Positions 46,200-57,473 of a DNA stretch of 64,000 bases are shown in pieces. Both the position numbers and the translations under genes were made by a program. Source of the DNA: Myoxocephalus aenaeus (taxonomy: Eukaryota > Chordata > Actinopteri > Perciformes > Cottidae). A model generated the notes under the pieces. It searched no databases, was not told the origin of the DNA, and saw only the letters and a list, made by a program, of their open reading frames with translations. The first letter of the stretch is position 1. Every line of letters begins with the position of its first letter. The DNA lies in the NCBI GenBank assembly GCA_038501785.1, contig JBAMJR010000086.1:721001-785000 (forward strand). The letters run 5' to 3'.

Positions 46200-46415
46200 A
46201 TTTAAATGTATATGTATACACAAAATGGTATATGTTTGTTTGGTTAGATCTTTGCACTATTGTTTTGTTAGTTCATTTAATATTATTCTATTTTTGTATA
46301 TATATCATGCATTTTTATGTTTAATATTGCTTTACTTGTATGTGTAAATGCTGCTGTAGCAAAAAGTGTCCCCTTGCGAGATTAATAAAGTAACTATCCA
46401 TCTTTATGGGCCATG
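46200..46415 (+). mobile_element. LINE (Rex1-like) 3' end remnant
   Basis: The end GCTGCTGTAGCAAAAAGTGT then CCCTTGCGAGATTAATAAAG and a CTATC-like tail matches the 3' end type seen again at 57524-57597. Both are short truncated copies. Confidence 0.55.
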
Positions 46416-47248
46416 GAAACATCCCATAGTCTATAAATGCTTTCAAACGCCTATAAAACTGTACACCACATGAGTGACAGTGCATTTGGGCATCTTCTTT
46501 GGCAGAATTAAATGATGGCATCTACTCCTTGCGCAGTAACTCCATCTTTTTTGTGTGGTAATTATAATAAAAGAACACAATTTGACAGCATAAGTGAAAA
46601 CTGATTGATGTGCCTGCAGTGGCTCCATACGCTCAGACCCCAAAAGGGGTGGAGCCCGCTGCTCCGTATTCTGTACCGATTGGCTCAACAGAGTGTCGGT
46701 CAACGCCCCCCCCCCCCCCCCCCCCCCCCCCCCAAACGAACGCGTCACAACACCGAACAAAATGGACAATCTGGCCAGCAGCCAATAACCCCGGAGAGAC
46801 GAATCTTATATGAAAAATATATTTGGAGCATTTTTTTTTTTTACACTGTCGACATCCTGGTAGTAAATTAAAAAAAAAAAAATTTAAAAAAATACGAGCG
46901 TTGTTAAATATATTAATTGTCACTTCAACACACTTTATGTGCCCCGAGAAGGTAAAAGGGTCGAGTTCATCTCGCCCTCCGTTTAAACCAACTGCCTCAT
47001 CACCACGAGCAACCGCAATAAACGGCTGCAGCGCGAGCCGACTGCACACGTCTCTCCGCCGAGACTCCCGCCCGGCGCTTCGCGGTCCTCTGGCTGCCGG
47101 AGTCGGGCTGCCTAGAGGCGGGCAGGAAGGGGAGCTCCGCATCGGCTAGCTAGCAAAGCTAGCAGGGGAGAATTAGCTGCGCTCCTTTTCATCATCCGGT
47201 ATCTCGCGAGGGCTTTCTACGGTTTTAAACCCGGAAACCGACACTTAC

Positions 47249-47460
47249 CTCCGGGAGACGGTGGACACGGATTTCGGGCTCTCCGCTATTTTATAAAAAT
47301 ATTTGTTTTGGTTTTCTTCTGTTAAAGGTCATAGTTCGTGACCCCCGCACCGCCAGCGAGTTGATGATGGTTGAGTTTTTTTTTCTATTTTTTTCTTCTC
47401 CTCCTTCCTCTCTCTCGCATCCTCCAACCGCCGCCCCCCCCCCCCCCCCCCCTCCCAACC
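47249..47460 (-). other. nr2c2: Probable nr2c2 first (noncoding) exon and promoter
   Basis: A CpG-rich segment has a strong gene-strand donor GGAG/GTAAGT (donor at 47248). No start codon in frame with the receptor lies here, so it would be a 5' UTR exon. The transcription start is not defined, and a poly(C) run at about 47433-47452 lies within. Confidence 0.5.
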
Positions 47461-47481
47461 TTGGCGCGAGCCAGACAGGAC

Positions 47482-47489
47482 TGACGTCA
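47482..47489. promoter_or_regulatory. Consensus CRE (TGACGTCA) in the nr2c2/b3galt4 interval
   Basis: The perfect palindromic CRE lies just upstream of the probable nr2c2 first exon and next to CTTGGCGCGAG, an E2F-like word. Confidence 0.5.
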
Positions 47490-49282
47490 TCGTGTCTGAC
47501 TGTCTGTCACTTTTTAGTAGCTTTTTTTACTTTTGAAGAAGGACCTTTTCTTTTCTGTATATATATGTATTTCTATTCAAAATTAATAAAAATGTAATTA
47601 CCAGGACAAAAAGATGTTTGCTTCAGGTTTGTAATTACAGTGATTAAATCCAAGCAATTTACAGTACACAAAAAGCACATTCATCACTTGCCGCACCTTT
47701 ATTAATAGGCGCCCTAATTTGAGATAATTTACATTTAATTTACAAGACATTAGCACAAATTATGCCACACCAGTGACAGGCAAACAGCCTTTGTCTGTCC
47801 TGTCATGCAGTTTCAAGAGACAGACATCTAAGTGTAATATAAACACACAAAGTATTTAATATCGTCAATGTATGTGCAAGTAGGAAGAAAAGGGCACGCT
47901 ATAACGTTTATTTGTTTATTTAAATGTTAAGAAAACACAAATGCAATCTAGTTACAGTTAATAGTTGTTTTTTAATGATGTTGGGGTTTTGTTTTGCTTC
48001 GTGGAAAAACACATCAGGCACACAAAGCGTAAAGAGTATTTTGGCCCTCAAATCAATTAGTCTTAGTCTTAAATCCCCAATACTTTGTGGACTTATTTGT
48101 ATTTAAACAAATTGGGCTAATGTGTGAACGACACTGTAATAACTGCAAATAACATAATGAATAAACAAATTACTACATACGTTCAACGTCTATTCCTTTC
48201 GGTAAGATCTCTGCGTTAGATAATCCCTTCCTATTTGCCTGCATTTACATATCTCTCATATAGTATGGAAATATTAGGACTTTCTGGGCCACCCTCAGCA
48301 AACATAAAGGACCTCTGAATGACCACTAGATGTCGCCCTGCGCCACCAGGAGAGATATAGATGTGCAGGAGAACAAAAGGCGCATGGCGGAGATTCACGC
48401 AAATTAACCGTGACGGAGAATAACCTTAACACCTAATCAAATACAAACATGTCTCAGTTAGTCTTTACCCTCACACACACCTGATTTAATATTAATAATA
48501 CGATTGCATAATTGGCTACGGTTCATCATTCATGTCCATCCCTATAAATAAATGCATCGCCATTATTTGCCCACGCTCTATAATCGGAATCTGAGGCTTT
48601 TAGTGAGTGTATAATAAGGTTTCACATCTATAAATTACATTTTCTCCGCAGTCCAAATAGGCTAAATGAATTATTTTAATATTTCATATTTTAAAGCCAA
48701 ACAGTGACCTCTAATACATAGTAAATGCGGGGCGTGTGAACATAAAAGCACTCTAAAGGTCAACGTTTGTCGATAAGGAAAGCCAATATTGATTGATGTG
48801 GATGTTCAATATGGTGGATGAGCTATGTGGAGCACTCGGCTTGATGACCGGAAAACAAAACTGCTTATGAAGGAGTATGAGTCTTGTGCGTTTGGCACAT
48901 TCATCTTTTTCTTCCTCCTCCTCTGATGTCGCAATCGACCTCTTGAGCGGCTCCAGCGTTGTAAAGAATCAGGGCAGGAGCAGCTCCGGGAGCTGCTGCC
49001 GAGAATCGACCGTTTCATTTGCGCATGAACATATCCCGCTTGTGTTAAAAAAAAAAGAAAGCAGCATCAACACAAGAGCACCAGCTTCTTCTTCTTTTTT
49101 TTTTTTTTTTTTACCGCATCCTCCTCCCGACGCTGCTGCGCGTTACGCTGAGCAGAGGAGCCGCAGAGGAGACCCAGCGCGTGGAATGATGGGGCCGGGA
49201 TTTTAACCGTGGAGACACGTAGGAGGACCGGTGAGACAACGGACGAGTTGTAGCCTCTCTAGCGGGTCGTGGAGGTTTGGCC
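47490..49282. other. Intergenic region and b3galt4 leader
   Basis: This is the head-to-head interval between nr2c2 and b3galt4. It holds a CTCF-like motif at 48320-48340 (TGACCACTAGATGTCGCCCT) and a poly(T) run at about 49096-49112. GC content rises sharply after 49120, consistent with the b3galt4 promoter and 5' UTR. No other gene is seen. Confidence 0.45.
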
Positions 49283-50398
49283 ATGGTCGGACGCGGACTA
49301 TGGGTATGTAAGCCCCGGTTTGGCAAGCGAGGGAACCGGCTCTGGGTTCTGTATTATCTGTGCGCGGCGGCGGCGAGCGCGGCCCTGCTGGCGCTGCTCT
49401 TCGTGGACTCCATCGAGTCGTGGGTCACCTCCATCGGCATGAACACGGCGGTGGAGCCGCACGCGGGCATCATCCCCCCGCAGAGCGTGCCGCCCACCCG
49501 GCCCGAGGAGTTCCTGCTCATGCCCAGCCCGCTCGTGTGCCAGCGGGCCAAGCCCTACCTCATCACCATGGTCACCTCGGCGCCCGCCAACCAGCGGGCT
49601 CGCCAGGCCGTGCGGGACACCTGGGGAGGGGAGGTGGAGGTGCGGGGCCTGCGGGTCATGACCCTCTTCATGGTGGGCGTGGCGTCGGACCCCGGCATGG
49701 CCAAGCTGCTGATAGAGGAGGCCCGGGAGCGAGGGGACCTGATTCAGGGACGCTTCCTGGACACCTACTCCAACCTCACCCTGAAGACGCTGTCCATGCT
49801 GGGCTGGGCCCGCCGGTTCTGCCCGCAGGCTCACTTCATGGCCAAAGTGGACGACGACGTCCTGTTCAACCCCAGCGCCCTGCTGCACTTCCTAAACAAG
49901 AGCCGGAACCCCTACGAGCAGGGTGACCTGTACCTGGGCCGGGTGCACCTCCACGTGTCCCCGGACCGCAACCCGGAGAGCCGGCACTACCTCCCGTCAG
50001 GGGCCTACCCTCCGTCCGTGTTCCCGGACTACTGCAGCGGCACGGCCTACGTGCTGTCCCGCTCTGCATTGCTGAAGGTTTCCCTGGCCGCCTCCGCGTC
50101 CCCTCTGTCCACTCCTCTGCCGCCAGAGGACGTGTTCGTGGGCCTGTGCGCGCGCACCGCCGGCGTGCTGCCCTCGCACTGCCCGCTGTTCTCCGGGGCC
50201 CCCGGGGTGCCGTACGGCCGCTGCTGCTACCAGGCCATGGTGTCCGTGCACCACGTGCCGCCCAGGGAGATGCTGCACTACTGGGCCGACGTCCACACGT
50301 CGCTGCCGTGCTCCTGGCTGAGTGTGCGCGCATCCCTGGGGCTCTGCAAGGTCAGGGCGATGCTCGGGGACGCGCTGGGCCTGGAGCAGGGCTTGTGA
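49283..50398 (+). CDS. b3galt4: Beta-1,3-galactosyltransferase 4 (ganglioside GM1/GD1b synthase)
   Basis: This Golgi type II membrane enzyme transfers galactose from UDP-Gal in beta-1,3 linkage to GM2, GD2 and GA2, making GM1, GD1b and GA1. It is a single uninterrupted exon of 371 codons (human about 378). A short basic cytoplasmic tail is followed by a hydrophobic anchor at about residues 20-41 (YYLCAAAASAALLALLFV). GT31 motifs follow: RQAVRDTWG, FMVGVA, DTYSNLTLKT with an N-glycosylation sequon, the metal-binding DDD at about residues 190-192 (KVDDDVLF), YCSGTAYVLS and PEDVFVGLC. ATG at 49283 has a good context (GCCATGG). Assignment to B3GALT4 over other B3GALT paralogs rests on the single exon, sequence feel and tail-to-tail wdr46, the same pairing as in human 6p21. 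Very high GC in this exon contrasts with AT-rich neighbours. Confidence 0.9.
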   Translation: MVGRGLWVCKPRFGKRGNRLWVLYYLCAAAASAALLALLFVDSIESWVTSIGMNTAVEPHAGIIPPQSVPPTRPEEFLLMPSPLVCQRAKPYLITMVTSAPANQRARQAVRDTWGGEVEVRGLRVMTLFMVGVASDPGMAKLLIEEARERGDLIQGRFLDTYSNLTLKTLSMLGWARRFCPQAHFMAKVDDDVLFNPSALLHFLNKSRNPYEQGDLYLGRVHLHVSPDRNPESRHYLPSGAYPPSVFPDYCSGTAYVLSRSALLKVSLAASASPLSTPLPPEDVFVGLCARTAGVLPSHCPLFSGAPGVPYGRCCYQAMVSVHHVPPREMLHYWADVHTSLPCSWLSVRASLGLCKVRAMLGDALGLEQGL

Positions 50399-50599
50399 CG
50401 ACGGCGGGGGGGGGGGGGGGGGGGTTGTGAGGAGAGGACGGGGACTCAGTGGGGCCGTGCCTTGCTTCAAATACTGTGAAGTGCTCTTCAGGCTGTAAAA
50501 TGTCACTTTATTTTTTTTAGAGCTTTATTTTTTTATAAACACTTGTGTATTTTATTTTTCTTCCTTTTTTTGCAGGAAATATGGTTGTACACAGTACAT

Positions 50600-50840
50600 T
50601 TGGCAGTGTTAAAGTACATTTAACACTATTGCCGAGTGTATTTGGTCCCAATCAGAATTAATTGGTGTTAAATTAACTCTTGCCCAAGTGTTAACTCTAT
50701 ATAGAGTGTTAATCAAATGTAACACTACGGGTTAAATAACTGGAGTGTAATTATCATACTCATTAGTGTTGATAATTTAACTCTTCTGTGATAACACATC
50801 AACTCTAATTGAGTTAAATTCCAATTGTATAATAATTGCC
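50600..50840. mobile_element. MITE-like repeat rich in GTGTTAA/TTAACTCT
   Basis: About ten copies of AGTGTTAA, TTAACACT, TTAACTCT and AGAGTTAA-type words occur on both strands in 240 bp, including the perfect palindrome ACTCTATATAGAGT (50694-50707). Dense inverted short words suggest a miniature inverted-repeat element in the b3galt4 3' region. The family is not identified. Confidence 0.5.
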
Positions 50841-51358
50841 ACGGTAGTCTTTCTTTCATTATTACACTGACACATTTTGTAGATGTAGAACCAACAACAC
50901 CGGCATGCTGATATGTGTTCAGTGAGGAAATACAGCCACTTATGTGATGAACACACACACTCACGCCTGAGATCCAGAGGCTGCAGCCCTCACACACCTG
51001 TAGTCCATCGCCATGCAGGTACTTCAAGTGTAGATGTTAGTCTATAAAACGCCTACGTGCATGATGCTCCACATAGAAGAATAGATACGAAACCACAGGC
51101 TTCATACACCCAGTAGGGAGGAATAATACATATAAATATCTATTCGCTGAAACCTTTTAATGTTCAAAACAAAGCAGGTGCACTTTAAGCATTGTGTGTT
51201 TTTTTTCCCCCCAGTAGTAATAAGAATGGCATTAGGATAAGTGCAGCCCGCCATTAATTAGACAATTTTGAAATGGTAGGCAGTTCTGGGAAAAGAAAGA
51301 GAAATTTGCTATTTCATATTTGGAGGCTTGGTTATTCTGCTGCCTCCATCCACTAGAA

Positions 51359-51614
51359 CAGTGGCTCTCAAATGGGGGTATGTGAGATTACAAATAAAAT
51401 AGTATTACATTGTTATTTAATAAATATTCAATAAAATATAAGTGTAAGTTCATAAACATAATTTAATATATTCTATATTAAAACAGACACTGATGGCACA
51501 GCGCTGTGTATTACATCTTTTCAACCACGAAGGCTTTGCGCTGGTTAGGAGGTGTTTGGCTGAAGAACATATTTTACAGGAAGTACATCACTGAGAAAAG
51601 GTTGAGAACCACTG
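51359..51614. mobile_element. hAT (Charlie-like) nonautonomous element
   Basis: The ends CAGTGGCTCTCAAATGGGGG (51359) and GGTTGAGAACCACTG (51600-51614) are inverted copies of the CAGTGGTTCTCAA terminus typical of hAT-Charlie elements. The 256-bp interior is A/T-rich with no transposase. The expected 8-bp target duplication is not visible in the immediate flanks, so one edge may be eroded. Confidence 0.7.
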
Positions 51615-53312
51615 AATTACATACATGTGATGCACAGCTAGAATCCTAATTGTATTTATTACCTTTCTCTGTACTAGTGGGATTAAACTTTAAGTAGAGT
51701 GTGAATGAAACGAGAGTATATTTTAAAAAAGTGCCCAATGTGTGAGGATAAAAATGTTGGAATCAAATGCTGTCTCAAATAAACCACTGTCATAAACTAG
51801 GTTTGCCTGATGTCCTTTTTTAGTTTTTTTGTGCATACACGTGCATACCGGTTTGCTTTGTTTTACCAGTTCCGCGAATTGTTTTACGACACCTGAATAA
51901 CAGCAGCACAGCGCGACAGAAGGCTGAACACTATATGACAGGTAGTGTTTTATTATCTTCTGTCAACCCCAAAAAGGAAATGGGTAACTGGCTCTACTCT
52001 GCACGTTCCATCTTTACTTAAAGGAACAGTTCAACTGACATCTAAAAATACATTATTATTATCTACATTGGTTTGTTGCTTTCTCTACCTAATGATTAAA
52101 CTATGTGGCGCTCAAAGCGGAGAAAGAAAAGATATATTATGACTGCGATGTCTCTTGATATACCTCATGACCCAGTCACACAAGATAAACCTCCGGAAGC
52201 TGTGGTTGTATGCATTATATCTATTCATTTTCCGCTCTGAGCGCATGCTGTGTGTCATTCGGGTCGCGTTATATTCTAAAGTAATATAAAACTCAAAATA
52301 AACTCAATCGAAAACAATCTGGAATAAAAAAATATTTTGGGGCGGACAGTCCCTTTAAACTCCTCCTCCTTTACAAATCAATAATTAATGCTTTTAGTGG
52401 AGCAACACACTGTCCTCTAAAATGTTTGTGACTTTTTTTTGGCAGAGTCAGTTAGTGATTAAACGTCACGCCTCCAGGCGATCATTAAACGTCCCCAGGG
52501 CACAAGGAGCGTCTCTTAAAGCTTTACAGAGCAGATCCTTCCAGTTATTGCGTCTGACTGGAAACCAGTCGAGACAATCAAGAAAGACGTGCCTCGTTAC
52601 GGCAGATTGCTGCAGAGGGCGTGACATTTCACAGAGAATGACCTCTGTGTTTAAAAAGTTCACCGTATATGAATTATTGTCCTTTTGTTCTCATTGTCAC
52701 CACCGACTGTAGCTCCCCAAATACGCCTGCGGACGGATTTTTTGGAGGAATGCAATCTGTGCAAAAATAAGTTCCTCGTTCCAAGACAACCGATAGCAAC
52801 TCCAATGTATGAGCATGTTACAGTCGGTCGGAGCATTGAATAACACTCTGAATTCAGAGGCGTTGTTTATTCTTAGAACACATTAATTAATTAATTATAT
52901 ATATAAAAAACATTTGACACGTCAGTCCGGCCACCAAAACGCCCTCCATTGCTCAAGGTCAAACATTTGTTAAAAAATGGGTTTTATCAGTAGAGGAAAA
53001 AGAAACAATTTAACACAAACTCGGGATGACTTCCACGCGAGCCAGAGCGCCTCACATCACCCACACAGGAAGCGCTGCAGGCTGCAAAACAGAAATTGCT
53101 CTTTCAATGCACTCGACATTGATTACAGACGATCTGCCGCCCGTTGGGATGAGTCTTCATTAGCGGGACAGCATTCGGAATATCTGCGCGTCTCGTTTTG
53201 TTCCCCTCAGTGGAGAAATGTGTCGGGAAATGTGTGTCCTTTATGTCGAAGTTCAAAAGGTCACGCCCACAGAATGTCACGGGTTTCGGGTTGCACAAAG
53301 GGTCCTCCTTTT

Positions 53313-56300
53313 CTATTTCTTGAATCTGTCCAGAGCGGATCTCTGGCTCGATAACACCTCCTTTTTCTTCTCCTTCTGCTTTCTCTCCTTTTCGAACTTC
53401 ATTCTGTCCTCCGCAGTTTTCTGGATGTCCTCCTGGGTAAATAAGTTGAGAGAGAGATGAGCCAAACACCGCAGATGTAGCAAGAAAGATCACAAATCGT
53501 CTTATATTCTGGATTACTTACCCTCAGATCCTCATGAGCCACTTGTCTCTTGCGCTTTTCAATATTGCCGGACTTACTGCGACCCTTTTTCTTATACCTG
53601 GGAACGAATTTCTCGTTGGCAAGTGGGTCAAAGCCCTGGGAAACAAAACAAAAAAAAGCTTTTTAGAAGGGCGTGAACAGTAAAATACCTATAAACAAGT
53701 CAGTATTTCTAAATGTTTAGTTCCGTTTCCTAAAATAAAGTTGGATGCTGACCAGAAATTGGACCCTGTCCTGGTGCCTCGTCTCAAGGGTGGCTTGGTC
53801 GACCTTGCCCAGCTCGGTGGGGTCGAGGCTGATGAGCTCTGGCTGGATCTTCTCCAGCAGCGCCTTGACCTCCCACTCCTGTCTCTGCGTTGCACTGCGG
53901 TACGGATTTGCATCCAGACCGTCGAAGTTCGGCTCTCCTGCACCTGTGATGGTAAACAAGAGACAGACGGAGATGGAAACGGTGCTGAACGCAAATTAGA
54001 ACAGAAAAATAAAAGGCTATTCGGCTTATTGGTGCCGTGTGTTAAAATCCAGTCGGACCTGGTATGAGCATGCTGGTGAAACCGTCTCCGTGTCCCACCC
54101 CGAGGACATCCTCGAAGGGACAGAAGTGCATCCCCCACACAGATTTTGGAACTCTGTGAGCCATGTAGGGTTTAGTCACTGGGTCGCGCCACACGTCTCT
54201 GTACACCTGCAGGGAGACACAGATGAGGTGATATGAGGACAGAAGAAATAAATCACCTATACGCAAAGAGATGTCTTATGTATCGTCTTCGGTCATTTAA
54301 ATAAAAAAAAATGTCAGCTTGTTTTTATTCTTTCGAGATGTCTCTGCAGACGTTTTTCCCGGCAGGAAAAGCTCCTTGAAAATGAGCTCTCTCCTAGAGA
54401 TTATGTTCCAGGAGACGTCCAGTGATGATCCAGCTGATACGGTCCTCTCCGTTGAAGAGTGATTTAAAAAAAAAGACGAGTCGTCTATTGCGATACATTA
54501 AGATATATGCTTAAAAACTATGACAAAAAAAAAAGAATGCAAACACAGCGAAAGATGGAGGCAAAACTAGCCGGCAGGCTCGTTAACGTGACCCAAACAT
54601 GCCAACTGATTTTACATTATTCAAAACAAGTGAAGTCACTGTTCAGTGATTCCACAGCGTAACAGAGCAGCTGGCTCAAAAGGAAACGTTTGAATGTTAA
54701 TGTCACCCTGAACCTAACTTCACTCTCAGATGGCAACGTTTCCTGTTTTGAGGAGCTACAATAGACTAGTCAGCTACATTTCACTTGTGTCTGATTTCTG
54801 AGAAGGAAATGTTGATCTTAAATTATACTTAAAACATAATTAAACACTAACAAATACAGCAGGTCAGCTGTGGTTTCCAATAATAAATAAAGATGAACGC
54901 TCTGTTTAGAGCTTGTACTTCCCCTATAATTAGAACCAGCTTGCACAGCTCTTCACAGGAAAACAGTCGCCATCTAGCGATGTCACCAATACTGGGACAT
55001 TTGTTTTTTCTAATATTATATATTTAATGCGTTAATCAGGTTACCACTTTCTCCACAAAACGATGGCGTATTTGCTGATCCAGCTGTGTTCACTCACAAC
55101 AAACCAGCTTCCCAGAAGGCACCATTTCCTGTGAGCCAGATCTTTTTTTTAAAATGACAAACCATGAATCATGCAGTGAGGGAATAGTGACCTGAACGAT
55201 GTCGCCCGTGGCCGCAGACAGGAGCCCCTTCTGGCTCAGAGACAAGCAGGACGCTCCGGCGGGGAGGAAGTAGGACTTCAGGGGCTTGAAGGCTCTGATG
55301 TCGTACACCTTCAGCTTTTTATCCATTCCAGATGTCACCATGTATCTGCCAAGAGGAGAACACAACAGATTGCTCTCTGGTGGACACGGAGGGAACCGCA
55401 GTTCAGGAAAAAAAAGGATTCAACCTGATAATAAAGCTGTTTATTGTTTATGGATCTTTGACACAAATTGTGAAATTTCAACCACCCACTGTTCTTTCTG
55501 GGGGGGGGGAACTGGAACTATGTATAATTTATAGACTATGACAATGGAACGCTGCATTATTATTCTGATATGCGATATTCTATGCATTAATAGATTAGAG
55601 TCTTTTTGTCTTTGTGGTAATTTAAAAAATGACGTGCCATCATAAAAACAATATTCAATAAGTTTACAACTAAGCTAATAAAAGAAGCTTTATCTATGAA
55701 GAACGTTGTGCCCTAGTACACAATTCAATCATAAACACATTGCTTGATATGATATGAACTGATATGAATGGTTGAAAAAAAAGCACAATAAACGAGACGA
55801 GGGCCGTGTTTCAAGACATGGTGCTAAAGTCCACAGACTTTAAAGCAGCGAGGTCCAGGCGAGAGGTGTCAGTTCATAGGAGACAGGAAATATAATTTGT
55901 ATTTCATATACTACATATGAAGTGACCGGGTTTAACCTTTTCTATTTATTTATTTTTTATCTAAACTAGCTCAGGTGACACACGGTTGCTCGCCCAGATT
56001 TTATCTAAAAAAAGACGGGTTGCATCCGTCTGTGCTTTTCATATATAATAACTGCCGATAATCTATGGAAAAAAAAAAGAAAAGAGAAAAAGCTTCACAT
56101 AGACGCTGTGACCTCTGATCGAATCGGCCGGGCATCATAAATAATAACAATCCTTAAAGTTGATTATTAACGACGGCCGTTGGCGGGCGACTGTGGCTCA
56201 GTGGGAGAGCGGAGTCGTCCTTCAATCAGAACGTGCCATCATCGTTAAAGCGCTGTGGTCGGAAGACGAGAAAAGCCATTTCCCATTTACGGCAAAACAA

Positions 56301-57442
56301 TCTACACACAATCTCATTATTATCCACAGCTTCCTGCCTCTAAAACAAACCCAATATGCCCGTTTTCCTACATAAGGAGAGTAACGTTTTTTTTAACGGT
56401 GACTCACGTGCCCGTCTTGTCCACAGTGACGGAGCGCACGGCGCCCTGGTGACAGAGCATCTTGACCAGGGCCTCTTTCTGATTGGGCGACCAGAGCGTC
56501 ACCGTGCCGTTGGAGTGGCCGAGGTGGACGATGGCGTTGTGCGGGTTCTGGCACATCACGTCCAGCCGGCCCGTCTTGGTGCAGATGGCGGCCACCTCCT
56601 TCCCCACGGACACGTCCAGGTACTGCAGGAAACTGGTCGCGCTCTGGAGGAAGACGGGGGAGGTTCGTCAGAGCTGAAGGAAAGTCGGTGCTAAAGGATC
56701 TGGAACGCAACGCTCTGGGTCAATGCGTTCGTTCTCGAGGTCAGTGGTTCCCAACCTGGGGGGCCGGGACCCAATCACAGCGGGTGCGTTAGGATGCGTG
56801 TGCTCTGAGGTTGTCAAAATAAAATGTGCACATTTAAAAACTAAAATATTAATATAAAACATTTTACACAAAAGGATATCCGTTTCATACATTCGGTTTA
56901 AACCCTGTTTTCCTGCACAGTTGCTGATAAAAAAGGTCAGGCTACACTACTATTATTAATAATTATTAATATTAGTGTTTCATTATTTGAAGAATAAAAT
57001 TCCAGTGGTGGCTCTGTAGGATCGTTTCAAACATTTCCAATAACTCCAGAGCGTTGTAGAGTCTAAAAGTTAAATATGTTATAAGGTCACCACTATATTT
57101 AAATTAACAAAAAAAGAAAGAAAAAGGATTTAATAATTAAAGAGTTTGTTTGAAATACTAAATCTGTAAATCACGCTGATTTTGTTCTAAGATGTGTTTT
57201 TATATGTAATGTTTTTTTTATTATATACATCTCTGGTGTCCTTTGTGAAGAAATCATAGAAAAAGACGCTCTTTATAACTCCAGAAGTTCTTCAGTATCA
57301 AAGTATTTCAGAAATAGTTGTCAAACTTATATACAAGCTTGGAAAATGTCTCTATTTCTAACAACATGTATATATATATATATTTTTGCAACTAACAACA
57401 TGTATATATATATATATTTTTGCACAATCGAAGCTATTTCTA

Positions 57443-57473
<31 letters not shown>

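Larger units (their letters stand above)
50399..53312. other. Interval between b3galt4 and wdr46
   Basis: A G run of about 18 bp follows the b3galt4 stop (50406-50424). Two nonautonomous elements lie at 50600-50840 and 51359-51614. AATAAA near 51777 and TTTATT at 52866-52871 could serve b3galt4 and wdr46 respectively. No further gene is seen. Confidence 0.4.

Noticed and set aside
46605..46871. Proline-rich open frame
   Set aside because: It is produced by a poly(C) run of about 28 bp in an nr2c2 intron.
49298..50506. Several long open frames antisense or out of frame to b3galt4
   Set aside because: High GC removes stop codons in all frames. Only the plus frame has glycosyltransferase motifs and a membrane anchor.
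56186..56230. A functional tRNA gene
   Set aside because: Only the A-box half is tRNA-like; the anticodon arm and B box are missing, as in a truncated SINE.
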